A stretch of 62,320 nucleotides of DNA from an uncultured Flavobacteriia bacterium (GTDB lineage Bacteria > Bacteroidota > Bacteroidia > Flavobacteriales_D > Crocinitomicaceae). The stretch is from assembly GCA_937975705.1 (NCBI GenBank), contig CALJTX010000024.1, forward strand, positions 1 through 62,320, written 5' to 3'. The notes under the pieces are model-generated. The model ran no database searches, was not told the origin of the DNA, and saw only the letters and a list, made by a program, of their open reading frames with translations. Both the position numbers and the translations under genes were made by a program. Below are positions 17,400 to 26,338 of this stretch, one piece after another (the first letter of the stretch is position 1; each line of letters begins with the position of its first letter).

Positions 17400-18791
17400 A
17401 TGAGTTACGACATCATAGTTGTGGGTAGCGGCCCGGGCGGATACGTCACCGCCATTCGCGCCTCTCAGTTAGGCCTAAAAACTGCTATTGTAGAAAGAGA
17501 ATCTCTCGGCGGCATCTGCCTCAATTGGGGCTGTATTCCAACAAAAGCACTCCTCAAAAGTGCCAACGTTTACGAATACCTTCAGCACGCTGCAGACTAC
17601 GGCATCAACGTCAAAGAAAGTAGCGCAGACTTCGGCGCCATGATCAAACGCAGCCGCGATGTCGCGAGCGGAATGTCTAACGGCATTCAATTCTTAATGA
17701 AGAAAAATAAAATCGACGTCCTCAAAGGAAACGGCGTGCTTAAAGCAGGTAAAGCTGTAGAAGTTACCGACGAAAGCGGTAACAAAACAACTTACACAGC
17801 AGCCAAAGGTGTCATTATCGCAACAGGCGCGCGTTCACGCGAACTCCCTAACCTTCCGCAAGACGGCACCAAAATTATCGGATACCGCCAAGCCATGACC
17901 CTCCCTACCCAACCTAAAAAATTAGTTGTTGTTGGTTCGGGCGCGATCGGTGTTGAATTTGCTTATTTCTATAATGCAATCGGCACAGAAGTCACTATTA
18001 TAGAGTACCTTCCAAACATTGTTCCTGTCGAAGACGAAGACGTTTCAAAACAACTCGAAAAATCTTTCAAAAAGTCTGGCATTAATATCCTGACAAACGC
18101 CTCTGTTGAATCAGTAGACACCAGCTGCTCAGGCTGCGTTGTCAGCATCAAAACAGCCAAAGGCGAAGAAAAAATTGAGTGCGACGTCGTGCTTTCAGCT
18201 GCAGGGGTTGTCACGAACATCGAAAACATTGGCTTAGAAGAACTCGGAATTGTGGTAGACAAAGGCCGAATTTTAGTCAATGACTACTACCAAACCAATT
18301 TGCCCGGCTATTATGCCATCGGCGATGTAGTGCCAGGCCCAGCATTAGCACACGTTGCATCAGCGGAAGGCATTATTTGTGTCGAGAAAATCGCTGGTCA
18401 CCACCCAGAGCCACTCAACTACGGCAACATCCCAGGTTGTACGTACTGCTCTCCAGAAGTTGCAAGCGTCGGCATGACCGAAAAAGCAGCCAAAGAAGCA
18501 GGTTACGAAATCAAAGTGGGTAAATTCCCGTTCTCAGCTTCAGGTAAAGCAAGTGCAGCCGGAGCAAAAGATGGTTTCGTGAAACTCATTTTTGACGCCA
18601 AATACGGCGAACTCCTCGGCGGACACATGATCGGCGCCAACGTTACCGAAATGGTAGCTGAGCTCGTTGCCGTACGCAAACTAGAAACAACCGGCGAAGA
18701 ACTCATCAAAACAGTTCACCCACACCCAACAATGTCTGAAGCCATCATGGAAGCTGCAGCAGCGGCTTACGGCGAGGTGATCCACTTATAA
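17400..18791 (+). CDS. lpdA: dihydrolipoyl dehydrogenase (E3)
   Basis: A 463-residue flavoprotein disulfide reductase, which reoxidises the dihydrolipoyl arm of 2-oxo-acid dehydrogenase complexes and the glycine cleavage H protein. The FAD site IIVVGSGPGGYVTAIRA, the redox disulfide GGICLNWGCIPTK (C40, C45), the NAD site VVVGSGAIGVEFAYF, the YAIGDVVPGPALAHVA segment and the catalytic His-Glu pair in TVHPHPTMSEAIMEA are all present. It could serve the gcvT-containing glycine cleavage system about 12 kb away as well as pyruvate or branched-chain complexes. Confidence 0.97.
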   Translation: MSYDIIVVGSGPGGYVTAIRASQLGLKTAIVERESLGGICLNWGCIPTKALLKSANVYEYLQHAADYGINVKESSADFGAMIKRSRDVASGMSNGIQFLMKKNKIDVLKGNGVLKAGKAVEVTDESGNKTTYTAAKGVIIATGARSRELPNLPQDGTKIIGYRQAMTLPTQPKKLVVVGSGAIGVEFAYFYNAIGTEVTIIEYLPNIVPVEDEDVSKQLEKSFKKSGINILTNASVESVDTSCSGCVVSIKTAKGEEKIECDVVLSAAGVVTNIENIGLEELGIVVDKGRILVNDYYQTNLPGYYAIGDVVPGPALAHVASAEGIICVEKIAGHHPEPLNYGNIPGCTYCSPEVASVGMTEKAAKEAGYEIKVGKFPFSASGKASAAGAKDGFVKLIFDAKYGELLGGHMIGANVTEMVAELVAVRKLETTGEELIKTVHPHPTMSEAIMEAAAAAYGEVIHL

Positions 18792-18811
18792 GAATTAATT
18801 TCTTTGAAAAT

Positions 18812-18841
18812 AAAAAAAGCGCCTTTTGGGCGCTTTTTTTT
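18812..18841. terminator. bidirectional intrinsic terminator between lpdA and map
   Basis: AAAAAAAGCGCC-TTTTG-GGCGCTTTTTTTT forms a strong stem flanked by A and T runs, so it can stop transcription from both sides. Confidence 0.92.
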
Positions 18842-18881
18842 GTGTCAATAGAACTATTTTTATCACAAAGAGGTCTCCAGA

Positions 18882-19676
18882 CTAAAGCCCCAAAGCCTCA
18901 TATATAAAATCAAAAGTGGATAAGATCACAGGGGCGCCATCGACAACAGCCACGTTGTGTTCGAAGTGCGCGCTGGGTTGGCGGTCTGCGGTAACGATGG
19001 TCCATTTGTCGTCGAGGGTTTCGACTTTTTCTGTTCCCATGTTGATCATGGGCTCGATGGCAATGGTGAGGCCATTTTGGATCTTTTTTCCGCGGCCACG
19101 TCGACCGTAGTTCGGCACTTGTGGTTCTTCGTGGAGTTCTTTGCCCAAGCCGTGCCCAACGAGGTCGCGGACAACACCGTAGCCATGGGCTTCGGCATGC
19201 TGCTGAATGGCCCAACCGATGTCTTCGATGCGGTTGGCGGTAGTCACTTGCTCGATACCGAGATACAAGCATTCTTTGGTGACTTTGCACAACTGTCTTT
19301 TTGCTGCACTCACCTCACCTACCTCAAAAGTATAGGCATGGTCGCCGTAATAGCCTTTGTAGACAGAACCGCAGTCTACAGAAACGATGTCGCCATCTTG
19401 AATGGGTTTGTCGGTGGGCAAGCCGTGGACAACTTGTTCGTTGACAGAAATCAAAAGTGTGCTAGGGCAACCATAAAGCCCCTTGAAACCAGGGATGGCA
19501 TTTTGGGTGCGGATGTAGTCTTCGGCTAGCTGATCGAGAAAACGGGGCGTGACACCAGGCTTCATGTGCTGTGCAACCAAACCCAGCGTACGGCTCACAA
19601 TTTGCGCTGCTTCGCGCATGATTTCAATTTCTTGGGGCGTTTTGTAACGGATCATGAATTTATCTAAGAGAGACAT
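18882..19676 (-). CDS. map: methionine aminopeptidase, type I
   Basis: The enzyme removes initiator methionine from new proteins. The dinuclear metal ligands are recognisable: the two aspartates in SVDCGSVYKGYYGDHAYTF, the histidine in VGHGLGKELHEEPQVPNYG, and glutamates in TIAIEPMIN and HFEHNVAV. At 264 residues from ATG 19676 it overlaps the acyl-CoA reductase stop by 13 bases. A second ATG at 19655 (MIRYKTPQEIEIM) would start just after that stop and matches homologue starts better, so the true length may be 257. No Shine-Dalgarno sequence distinguishes them. Confidence 0.96.
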   Translation of the reverse strand: MSLLDKFMIRYKTPQEIEIMREAAQIVSRTLGLVAQHMKPGVTPRFLDQLAEDYIRTQNAIPGFKGLYGCPSTLLISVNEQVVHGLPTDKPIQDGDIVSVDCGSVYKGYYGDHAYTFEVGEVSAAKRQLCKVTKECLYLGIEQVTTANRIEDIGWAIQQHAEAHGYGVVRDLVGHGLGKELHEEPQVPNYGRRGRGKKIQNGLTIAIEPMINMGTEKVETLDDKWTIVTADRQPSAHFEHNVAVVDGAPVILSTFDFIYEALGL

Positions 19677-20698
19677 GTGGCAAAGTTACCAAGAAAATGC
19701 ATGGTATCGATGCCATCGGCGTAATCGGTGAGTGTTGGGCATTGTGCTGAGCCAAAAGGCATATAACCATGGCCCACTACACATTGAATTTGTTGTTGGT
19801 TTGAAACCAGAAAATCCGCCACCTCTTGTAGGTCATTATAGCGCTGATAATGCAACATGCCTAGAGGAGAGTGCAGGTCCTGACTTTCTTTGAGTAATAA
19901 GAAATGGTTGTCGAGGATGGGCACTTGATTCATGAGGTGAATGGCCTTATTGTAATCGTAGTTGTTGCCGTATTTTTTGTGATTGACTACCTCAGCATAA
20001 GGAACGATAGCTTCAAAAAACCGATTGAGTTCAAAAGCTGCCGGTATCCAAATCTGCGTCACATTCCGGCAACCTTTGCCAAAATATTGAAAGATGTCTT
20101 GACCCAATTGTGTCAGTTCTGCGGCAGATTCTGAGCCATCGAGCACAGCTATTGAAGTGCGGTGCCCGCGCAATAAATGCGGAACGCCTGAAAAATATTG
20201 CTTGAAATGAAGCATACTGTTGTTTGAACCCGTTGCAATGACAGCGTTGTAACCTGTGAGTTTGCCAAAAGCGAATTCAATTCGGGATTGAAATTCAGGT
20301 TCAAACAAAATGAGCAGCTTGGCCAAAGCCGGTAGCAAGCGCGCATCTTCACTGCTGAGTTTTACCAGCGCTTTGTGGCCCGAGCAGAGCACACATAAAA
20401 AGTCATGAAAACCAACCAGCGGCAAGTTTCCTGGCAAAATGAGCGCTACTGTTTGGGCTTGCTCAGCAAAAGCATAAGGCGCGAGCCATTCTTGCAGACC
20501 CTCGGTTGTCAGCCAAGTTGAAATTTCTTGAAAGGCCATTTTGATGGCATCTTCGGTAAACCATCCGTTGTGATGCTGCTCTCTTTTTATAAGTTCGAGA
20601 AGGGCTTCCCATTCTTGGCTAGTACATGTCGCTGGGCGTTGTTGGTCTTTTGCGAGGGCCGCAAGGATTTCTCCGAGGGCTGCAAAAGCTGAGATCAT
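19664..20698 (-). CDS. acyl-CoA reductase, LuxC-like
   Basis: A 344-residue protein of the LuxC/acyl-CoA reductase family, NAD(P)H-dependent enzymes reducing acyl-thioesters to aldehydes. Segments matching the family are VALILPGNLPLVGFHDFLCV, HKALVKLSSEDARLLPAL, AVIATGSNNSMLHFKQYF, PHLLRGHRTSIAVLDG, and KGCRNVTQIWIPAAF with the candidate catalytic cysteine. The open frame extends 79 codons further (to 20935) into the divergent ferredoxin promoter and coding region; I reject that and use ATG at 20698. It is paired divergently with ferredoxin and overlaps map. Confidence 0.85.
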   Translation of the reverse strand: MISAFAALGEILAALAKDQQRPATCTSQEWEALLELIKREQHHNGWFTEDAIKMAFQEISTWLTTEGLQEWLAPYAFAEQAQTVALILPGNLPLVGFHDFLCVLCSGHKALVKLSSEDARLLPALAKLLILFEPEFQSRIEFAFGKLTGYNAVIATGSNNSMLHFKQYFSGVPHLLRGHRTSIAVLDGSESAAELTQLGQDIFQYFGKGCRNVTQIWIPAAFELNRFFEAIVPYAEVVNHKKYGNNYDYNKAIHLMNQVPILDNHFLLLKESQDLHSPLGMLHYQRYNDLQEVADFLVSNQQQIQCVVGHGYMPFGSAQCPTLTDYADGIDTMHFLGNFATCLS

Positions 20699-20779
20699 TT
20701 GGCTTCTTTCCACGGTGCAAAAGTACGCTTTTCTAAATTTTTTGTTTGCGAACGCACAAAAGATTCGCTCAGTCGTTGT

Positions 20780-20787
20780 TATATTTG
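20780..20787 (+). promoter_or_regulatory. -7 box of the ferredoxin gene
   Basis: TATATTTG matches TAnnTTTG exactly and lies 16 bases before the start codon. The -33 box is unclear. Confidence 0.5.
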
Positions 20788-20803
20788 CACAAAATATTGA
20801 CTT

Positions 20804-21151
20804 ATGGCCATCATGATCACCGACGAATGCATTAACTGCGGAGCTTGCGAGCCCGAGTGCCCAAATAATGCTATTTACGAAGGCGGCGCCGAGTGGAAAT
20901 TTACCGACGGCACCACCCTTAAAGGCCTGATCCAAACACTAGATGGCGAATCCATCGAGGCAGACCACGCTTTTGAACCTGTCAACATGGACGTCTACTA
21001 CATTGCACACGAAAAATGCACGGAGTGTGTAGGTTTCCACGACGAACCACAGTGTGCGGCTGTTTGCCCCGTAGATTGCTGTGTAGACGACCCCGACTAC
21101 CGCGAGTCAGAAGACGAACTTTTAGCCAAAAAGAATTTCATGCACTTGTAA
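20804..21151 (+). CDS. 2[4Fe-4S] ferredoxin, long-loop (Alvin-like) type
   Basis: A 115-residue low-potential electron carrier. The first cluster motif is CINCGACEPECP at residues 9-20. The second, CTECVGFHDEPQCAAVCP, carries the insertion between its second and third cysteines known from Allochromatium-type ferredoxins. A 45-residue insertion, GGAEWKFTDGTTLKG onward, separates the two motifs. It shares a divergent promoter region with the acyl-CoA reductase gene, suggesting but not proving a functional link. Confidence 0.93.
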   Translation: MAIMITDECINCGACEPECPNNAIYEGGAEWKFTDGTTLKGLIQTLDGESIEADHAFEPVNMDVYYIAHEKCTECVGFHDEPQCAAVCPVDCCVDDPDYRESEDELLAKKNFMHL

Positions 21152-21152
21152 G

Positions 21153-22814
21153 GTGTTGAAATACATATTCTTAACGCTTCTCTTACTCTACACTTGCCCT
21201 CAACTTTTTGCTGACAACGGCAGAGTTGTGCATATCACCTGGACTGAAAACAGCGACGGCAGTATCCAAAATGCTACTACACCCAATCACGGCTTACAAG
21301 TTTTTGAGCAGCGCAACCAGTTTCTCAATTACAAAGACCCCAACAATCCTTTTTTTAAAATTCGCTATTCCTGGCTAGGAATTGATTGGACAATCGTCCA
21401 TTTTTTGGCCTTGCTTTTCACTATAGTGCTGCAAATACTGACGTTTCGGCGCATCAATCGCAGCATGGCCGAAAGTCGCTTTTTCAAGCGCTGGTCTTTT
21501 CGTTTCTTGAAACTCTTTTTATGGGCTGCTGTGCTTATTGGCAACATTGGTGCCGTTTGGGCCATCGATTATTACAATACACAAATCCACTTTCGCTTTC
21601 ATCAACTTAGCGACTTTCACAACGCCTCCACTGCTACTTTAGAAAAAGAACGCAACAACCGCACTTACTTTATTGCCAAAGAAAGCACCCTATTGCGCTA
21701 TCAGCTTTTCAGAAAGAACGGCGCAAAATGGCACACACAAAGAGCTCTCCCGGTCTTGCATTTCAAACAAAACAAAAACGGAAAGCTTTTTTATACACGA
21801 GACAGCCGCTACGTTAAATTTGCAGTGACGGCAAAACGCATCAAAGCGCCAACCCAACTTATCGTGATCCATCGCAAAAGCCTGAACGGAGCAGACGAAC
21901 CTCAACTCTATCAAATTCAAAACCGCAACATCGTTCCTTATTTCAGGGCTGTCGAGCGGCCGCAGCGCATATTATTGTTTGTCAATGGTTACCGCCCAAT
22001 CTCGACAAGTCAAGACCCTGCTAACGCCCTACAAGCCATCAACGAAAAAGGTCTTGAGCGCCCGCGCTCTAAAAATTTAATTTATAGCTCAGATATTTTT
22101 GGTTATTGGCCCCAAGAACTTTTCACAAGCAAAGTTCAAGAGCGCTTCCAATCAAACAGAACCCTCTACGCCGACGGACACCACAGCGTAGCTACTTCCA
22201 ATCATCAGTCCTTGCTGCAATTTGTGAGCAGCGCTTCTCTTTATCCCAAACCCTGTACAGGTGCCCATCATTGCGCTACAACAAAGATTGCCAATCAACA
22301 AGAAGTAAGAACCTACAGCTTACTGGCCACCAAAACAAACTATTCTGGTTTTCAGACACGCTACCTTGCAGGCAAACAAGCTGGCCGCAATTTGCTTCAA
22401 GAGCTCAAAAAAAATGGAAATGATCCGTTAAACGACACACTCTACGTAGTGAGTCACAGCATGGGCCATGCCTACTTTATGGGGATGGCTAGCATCTTAA
22501 AAGGCCAAATTCAATTTGGCGCCTATCATGCTTTTTCACCTGAAAACCCAAAAGGAAAAATACTACGCACCCATTTATGGCCAGTGGTTTATCAGTACGG
22601 AACCAAATTATATGGTCCGCAAAGACACGCACCTTGCCAACAAGATGGCGTAGCTCCTCAATGGCGCATCAGCGGCCTTCCCGCAGCTCAGCAAATTGGA
22701 TTTCCTAAGCAACTCAAAGCGCGTTTAGGTTATTTTAGTTCGCATTATGTCGGCTACTACACCTGGGTATTTGACATCAAAAAAGGGAAGCCAGGCTACA
22801 TTGGGCTTCCTTAA
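21153..22814 (+). CDS. membrane-anchored alpha/beta-hydrolase-like protein, unknown function
   Basis: Not assigned to a named family. The 553 residues comprise a signal-like N terminus (LTLLLLYTCPQLFA), two transmembrane segments at about residues 76-95 and 117-137 (VHFLALLFTIVLQIL; FLKLFLWAAVLIGNIGAVWA), then a long exported-looking part. Near residue 436, LYVVSHSMGHAYFMGMA resembles a lipase nucleophile elbow, with S436 as candidate nucleophile in S-H-S-M-G rather than the canonical G-x-S-x-G. RILLFVNGYRP before it could be the oxyanion strand. The start is GTG at 21153 (or TTG at 21156) immediately behind the ferredoxin stop; no ATG precedes the signal. Confidence 0.6.
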   Translation: MLKYIFLTLLLLYTCPQLFADNGRVVHITWTENSDGSIQNATTPNHGLQVFEQRNQFLNYKDPNNPFFKIRYSWLGIDWTIVHFLALLFTIVLQILTFRRINRSMAESRFFKRWSFRFLKLFLWAAVLIGNIGAVWAIDYYNTQIHFRFHQLSDFHNASTATLEKERNNRTYFIAKESTLLRYQLFRKNGAKWHTQRALPVLHFKQNKNGKLFYTRDSRYVKFAVTAKRIKAPTQLIVIHRKSLNGADEPQLYQIQNRNIVPYFRAVERPQRILLFVNGYRPISTSQDPANALQAINEKGLERPRSKNLIYSSDIFGYWPQELFTSKVQERFQSNRTLYADGHHSVATSNHQSLLQFVSSASLYPKPCTGAHHCATTKIANQQEVRTYSLLATKTNYSGFQTRYLAGKQAGRNLLQELKKNGNDPLNDTLYVVSHSMGHAYFMGMASILKGQIQFGAYHAFSPENPKGKILRTHLWPVVYQYGTKLYGPQRHAPCQQDGVAPQWRISGLPAAQQIGFPKQLKARLGYFSSHYVGYYTWVFDIKKGKPGYIGLP

Positions 22815-23341
22815 AACGGAAGAAAGGTATTCAAGATAAGCTCAATTCTGGACGCACCTACCGAACCATTACTCCATTGCGCGTCGTGCACAGACATGCC
22901 TTCTTTGCCATTGCAAATTTGCCGAATTTCTTGCTTGAGCCTGCCTTCGCCTGCCCCATGAATCACAATAAATTTAGCATTTCGACGTTGTGCCTGCCGG
23001 TTACAAAAGTTTTTAAAGGCGTTGATCTGCGCCAAAAAGACGTCGTGAGCCGCAAGGTGACTTGGAATGGATAGTTCTTCTGAATGGAGATCGATAAAGG
23101 GCAAGATACGTTCTTTAGAAACCGCTACTTTATTTGAACCCGAAATGATCTTTGCTTGAACATCTTTAGAAGAGATCTGGTCAAGATTGATCTGCTGGCG
23201 GGCCACCACATCTTGTTTCAAATAACGGTAAGAGAAGCCAATTTCATCCTCGACTACGAGGTGTTCCTTTTCAATAGAACACACTTTAAAAACGCCTGCT
23301 TCTCGCAAAACACCCACCTCTTGACCTACAAACCAACTCAT
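22811..23341 (-). CDS. Smr-domain protein (DUF2027-like)
   Basis: A 176-residue protein. The N-terminal part MSWFVGQEVGVLREAGVFKV looks like the small beta domain (DUF2027) fused to Smr domains in Bacteroidota. The C-terminal Smr domain has the FIDLHSEEL and IVIHGAGEGRLKQEIR motifs of the MutS2-type nuclease/ribosome-rescue fold. I start at ATG 23341, which overlaps the upstream permease stop as ATGA. The 37 extra codons upstream in frame belong to the permease gene in another frame. Confidence 0.82.
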   Translation of the reverse strand: MSWFVGQEVGVLREAGVFKVCSIEKEHLVVEDEIGFSYRYLKQDVVARQQINLDQISSKDVQAKIISGSNKVAVSKERILPFIDLHSEELSIPSHLAAHDVFLAQINAFKNFCNRQAQRRNAKFIVIHGAGEGRLKQEIRQICNGKEGMSVHDAQWSNGSVGASRIELILNTFLPF

Positions 23342-24996
23342 TGAAATTTGATGGCTTTGATTGGTGAAATACGCGACACCACCCTGCTTGGCAATAGTAA
23401 AGCAATCATGCAAGTAGTGAATGTCAATATATTGATAAAGAGAAAATTCCAAAAATTAAAATCGATAGGGACAGCGTCGAGATAATACACTGCCGGATCG
23501 AGTTTCAAAAGCGCAAAACGGTCTTGCAACCAGCACAAAATGAGTGCAATTGCGTTACCTATCAACAGCCCTCGTGTCAGGAGGTAGGCAGCTTGCCAAA
23601 GGAAGATGCGGCGTATAGAGCGGTTATTGGCGCCGAGTGCTTTGAGTAAACCTACAAATGAAGTGCGCACTACAATCAGAACCAACACAGCTGAACCGAC
23701 ATTGATAATACCTATGAGCAACATCAAGAAGATGATGATCAGGACATTGAAATCGAGAAAATGTAGCCAGGCAAATAAGTCAGCCTCTGTATCTTGGATA
23801 TTGCTCACTTGCAATAAATGTTGGTTTACCGGGCGCATCTCGACGGCATCTTTAAGGGCCATTTCTGTGCTGGCTAGCGCATCGAAGTTAGTTACCCCTA
23901 CCTCAAAACCTGAAATAAATTGCGCGGCAGTACCGGTGCCATCTTGAAATCGAAAGCGCAGCGGTCCATTTTGGCTTGCAAAAACCTGCTCCTCCAAGCC
24001 ATCGACCAAGCAGACGGGCTCGCCATTTTCAAATGTTAAATCGGCATAAGCCAATACTTTGGGAGCATCAATCTGAAGCTGTGCGCTGTCGATGAGCTCC
24101 ACCTTGCTAGACACATTGCTATAGCGGTAAGCATACACTTTTAGGGTGGTATCTTTTAAGGAAGTAAAGCGCTGCGCCGTGTACACATCTTTGCCCAAAC
24201 CCCAATCAAATAATAAATTAGCCGCATCGCCATCAATATTTACTTCAATTAAAAAGCCATTCTTCCCCTTCAAAACCGGACGCAGTGAAAGCTTGGTGCC
24301 GTTGTCGCTCATTTGCTGTACCAACGCTAAATTTCCGAAGACCAATTTTTGATCGTACTCTAGAAAACCCGTATTGTAAATCCCTACTACTTTCAATTTT
24401 TTCAGCAAAGGCTGCTGCTTGATATGATAAGCAGAAACATCATCTCCTAACTTGATATTGAGTTTATTACATATATCTAATGAAAGTAATACTTCATTGT
24501 TATTTTGCGTTTTAGGGAGCCTCCCCTCAATGAGATGCGAACGGATAAATGCCCAGTCGTATTGCGGATCTACCCCTTTGAGCATGAGGCCAAGCATGTC
24601 TTGCCGCTGCACGAGCGAATCTTGACCATTGGCCATTTGGATGGTGTCGTTGAAGCGTGTAGACTGCAATAAAAGTGGTTTGAACGCAACAGCATGTAAG
24701 CTACTCACCCCTGGGATCTGCTTGAGCTCATCTAAGAAAGGAATGCGGCGGTCTAGGGCTTCTGCCTCAAAAATATGTGCAGAACCCGCCTTAGAAATGA
24801 AAAGCGGAGCATTAAAACCCGTAATTTTGTCCTTGATTTTTTGCTGAAACCCGCGCACAATGGCAAGCGTCAAGGAATTGACCAAAATAGCTAGCGCGAT
24901 ACTCAGTACAGAAATCCGAAGCACAGGCCTAGAAACCCGAAGCCCAAGGTGTTTTTGACGAATCAGCCTAGAAGATATGAAGCGCTCGAATGACAA
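23338..24996 (-). CDS. ABC transporter permease, LolC/LolE (FtsX) type
   Basis: A 552-residue inner-membrane protein of the lipoprotein-releasing/FtsX permease class. The N-terminal FISSRLIRQKHLGLRVSRPV precedes one membrane segment (VLSIALAILVNSLTLAIVRGF). A long periplasmic part of about 350 residues follows, then three C-terminal membrane segments from FNVLIIIFLMLLIGIINVGSA to FLFINILTFTTCMIALLLPS. It is longer than LolC/E (about 400), with an enlarged periplasmic part. No ATPase is adjacent. Its start overlaps the divergent NamZ-like gene by 20 bases. Confidence 0.8.
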   Translation of the reverse strand: MSFERFISSRLIRQKHLGLRVSRPVLRISVLSIALAILVNSLTLAIVRGFQQKIKDKITGFNAPLFISKAGSAHIFEAEALDRRIPFLDELKQIPGVSSLHAVAFKPLLLQSTRFNDTIQMANGQDSLVQRQDMLGLMLKGVDPQYDWAFIRSHLIEGRLPKTQNNNEVLLSLDICNKLNIKLGDDVSAYHIKQQPLLKKLKVVGIYNTGFLEYDQKLVFGNLALVQQMSDNGTKLSLRPVLKGKNGFLIEVNIDGDAANLLFDWGLGKDVYTAQRFTSLKDTTLKVYAYRYSNVSSKVELIDSAQLQIDAPKVLAYADLTFENGEPVCLVDGLEEQVFASQNGPLRFRFQDGTGTAAQFISGFEVGVTNFDALASTEMALKDAVEMRPVNQHLLQVSNIQDTEADLFAWLHFLDFNVLIIIFLMLLIGIINVGSAVLVLIVVRTSFVGLLKALGANNRSIRRIFLWQAAYLLTRGLLIGNAIALILCWLQDRFALLKLDPAVYYLDAVPIDFNFWNFLFINILTFTTCMIALLLPSRVVSRISPIKAIKFQ

Positions 24997-26302
24997 ATTA
25001 GTTTTTTTTCAAGTCCAAAAATACACAAAGGTTTTGGCTTCTTTGGCGCTGCTGCTATTTTTGCTCACCGCTTGTAGGCTTTTTACACCCAAAACATTTA
25101 GCCCAAGCCCCGTTCAATTTGCCGAAACTATCGTCATTGAAGAAGATTCAGTTTCTCTTGCTGGTTTTCCGGCTGTTCAGGCACAACAAAAAAAACCGAG
25201 CTTAGCGGCACCACAGCTTGGCATTGACCGCCTGCACCTTTTCGTCGATTCACTCGCCGGAAAACGCATTGCTGTGGTCGCAAACCAAACATCTGTTGTG
25301 AAAGGCGTGCATCTTGTAGACACCCTTTTGTCTTTGCAGCTCAATGTGGTTAAAGTATTTTCCCCCGAACACGGTTTCAGAGGAGACCTCGACGCAGGGC
25401 AACACGTAGGCCACAGCACCGACGACAAAACCGGGCTTCCGCTCGTGTCGCTCTACGGATCCAATAAAAAACCCACCGACCAGCAATTGCAAGATGTCGA
25501 TATCGTGATTTACGATATCCAAGACGTTGGCGTGCGCTTCTATACCTACATCTCCACTTTGCATTATGTAATGGAGGCTTGTGCTGAAAACAACAAACAA
25601 ATGGTGGTCTTGGATCGGCCCAATCCGAACGGTCACTACATCGACGGACCAGTGTTAGAACCGGCTTTTAAGTCTTTTGTAGGCATGCACCCCGTACCTA
25701 TTGTCTACGGCATGACCATCGGCGAATACGCCATGATGATCAACGGCGAAGGTTGGCTACACAACAACCGACGCTGCCAATTATGGGTCATTCCTTGTAA
25801 AAATTACAAACACAAACTACCTTATTCATTACCAGTAGCACCATCGCCCAATTTACGAACCGACGCTGCCATTGCACTGTATCCGAGTTTGTGTCTCTTT
25901 GAAGCAACAACTGTCAGTGTTGGCCGCGGCACCGACAAACCTTTCGAAATTTACGGACACCCGCAATTTCCGAAAACCGACTTTCAATTCATGCCCATCT
26001 CCACCATGGGTGCCAAGAACCCACTGCACCAGAATAAAATCTGCCAGGGCATTGTATTGAGCCAAAGCACCACCAAAAGAAGCTATCAACTCAATCTCAA
26101 TTACCTCATCACGGCCAAAGAATTACTCGGGGACTCCCTCACGTTTATCGATCAACCGGCATTCTTCAACCGCTTGGCCGGAACCGCCACTTTAAAAGAG
26201 CAACTAGATAAAGGTTGGTCTGCAAAAGAAATCCGCGCTACTTGGCAGCCGGGCTTGGACGCGTTTTTAAGCACGCGCAGCAAGTATCTACTCTACGAGT
26301 AA
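24977..26302 (+). CDS. NamZ-like (DUF1343) exo-beta-N-acetylmuramidase lipoprotein
   Basis: A 441-residue exported lipoprotein with a hydrophobic signal ending LLTAC (lipid cysteine near residue 33). The rest matches DUF1343, whose characterised member NamZ removes terminal MurNAc from peptidoglycan fragments. Recognisable stretches are GKRIAVVANQTSVVKG, VVKVFSPEHGFRGDLDAGQHV, DIVIYDIQDVGVRFYTYI, VVLDRPNPNGHYIDGPVLE and TTVSVGRGTDKPFEIYG. It is probably periplasmic in cell-wall recycling. The start ATG lies inside the first codons of the divergent permease gene. Confidence 0.88.
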   Translation: MKRSNDKLVFFQVQKYTKVLASLALLLFLLTACRLFTPKTFSPSPVQFAETIVIEEDSVSLAGFPAVQAQQKKPSLAAPQLGIDRLHLFVDSLAGKRIAVVANQTSVVKGVHLVDTLLSLQLNVVKVFSPEHGFRGDLDAGQHVGHSTDDKTGLPLVSLYGSNKKPTDQQLQDVDIVIYDIQDVGVRFYTYISTLHYVMEACAENNKQMVVLDRPNPNGHYIDGPVLEPAFKSFVGMHPVPIVYGMTIGEYAMMINGEGWLHNNRRCQLWVIPCKNYKHKLPYSLPVAPSPNLRTDAAIALYPSLCLFEATTVSVGRGTDKPFEIYGHPQFPKTDFQFMPISTMGAKNPLHQNKICQGIVLSQSTTKRSYQLNLNYLITAKELLGDSLTFIDQPAFFNRLAGTATLKEQLDKGWSAKEIRATWQPGLDAFLSTRSKYLLYE

Positions 26303-26338
26303 ACGCTCAAAAGAAGCGGTGAATCCGAGAAAATAAGT

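Noticed and set aside
18957..19529. 190-codon plus-strand open frame
   Set aside because: Antisense to map; no family features, and a strong codon-usage shadow of the map gene explains it.
20699..20935. 79-codon N-terminal extension of the acyl-CoA reductase
   Set aside because: It would cross the ferredoxin promoter and coding start, and it carries no family similarity; ATG at 20698 is better.
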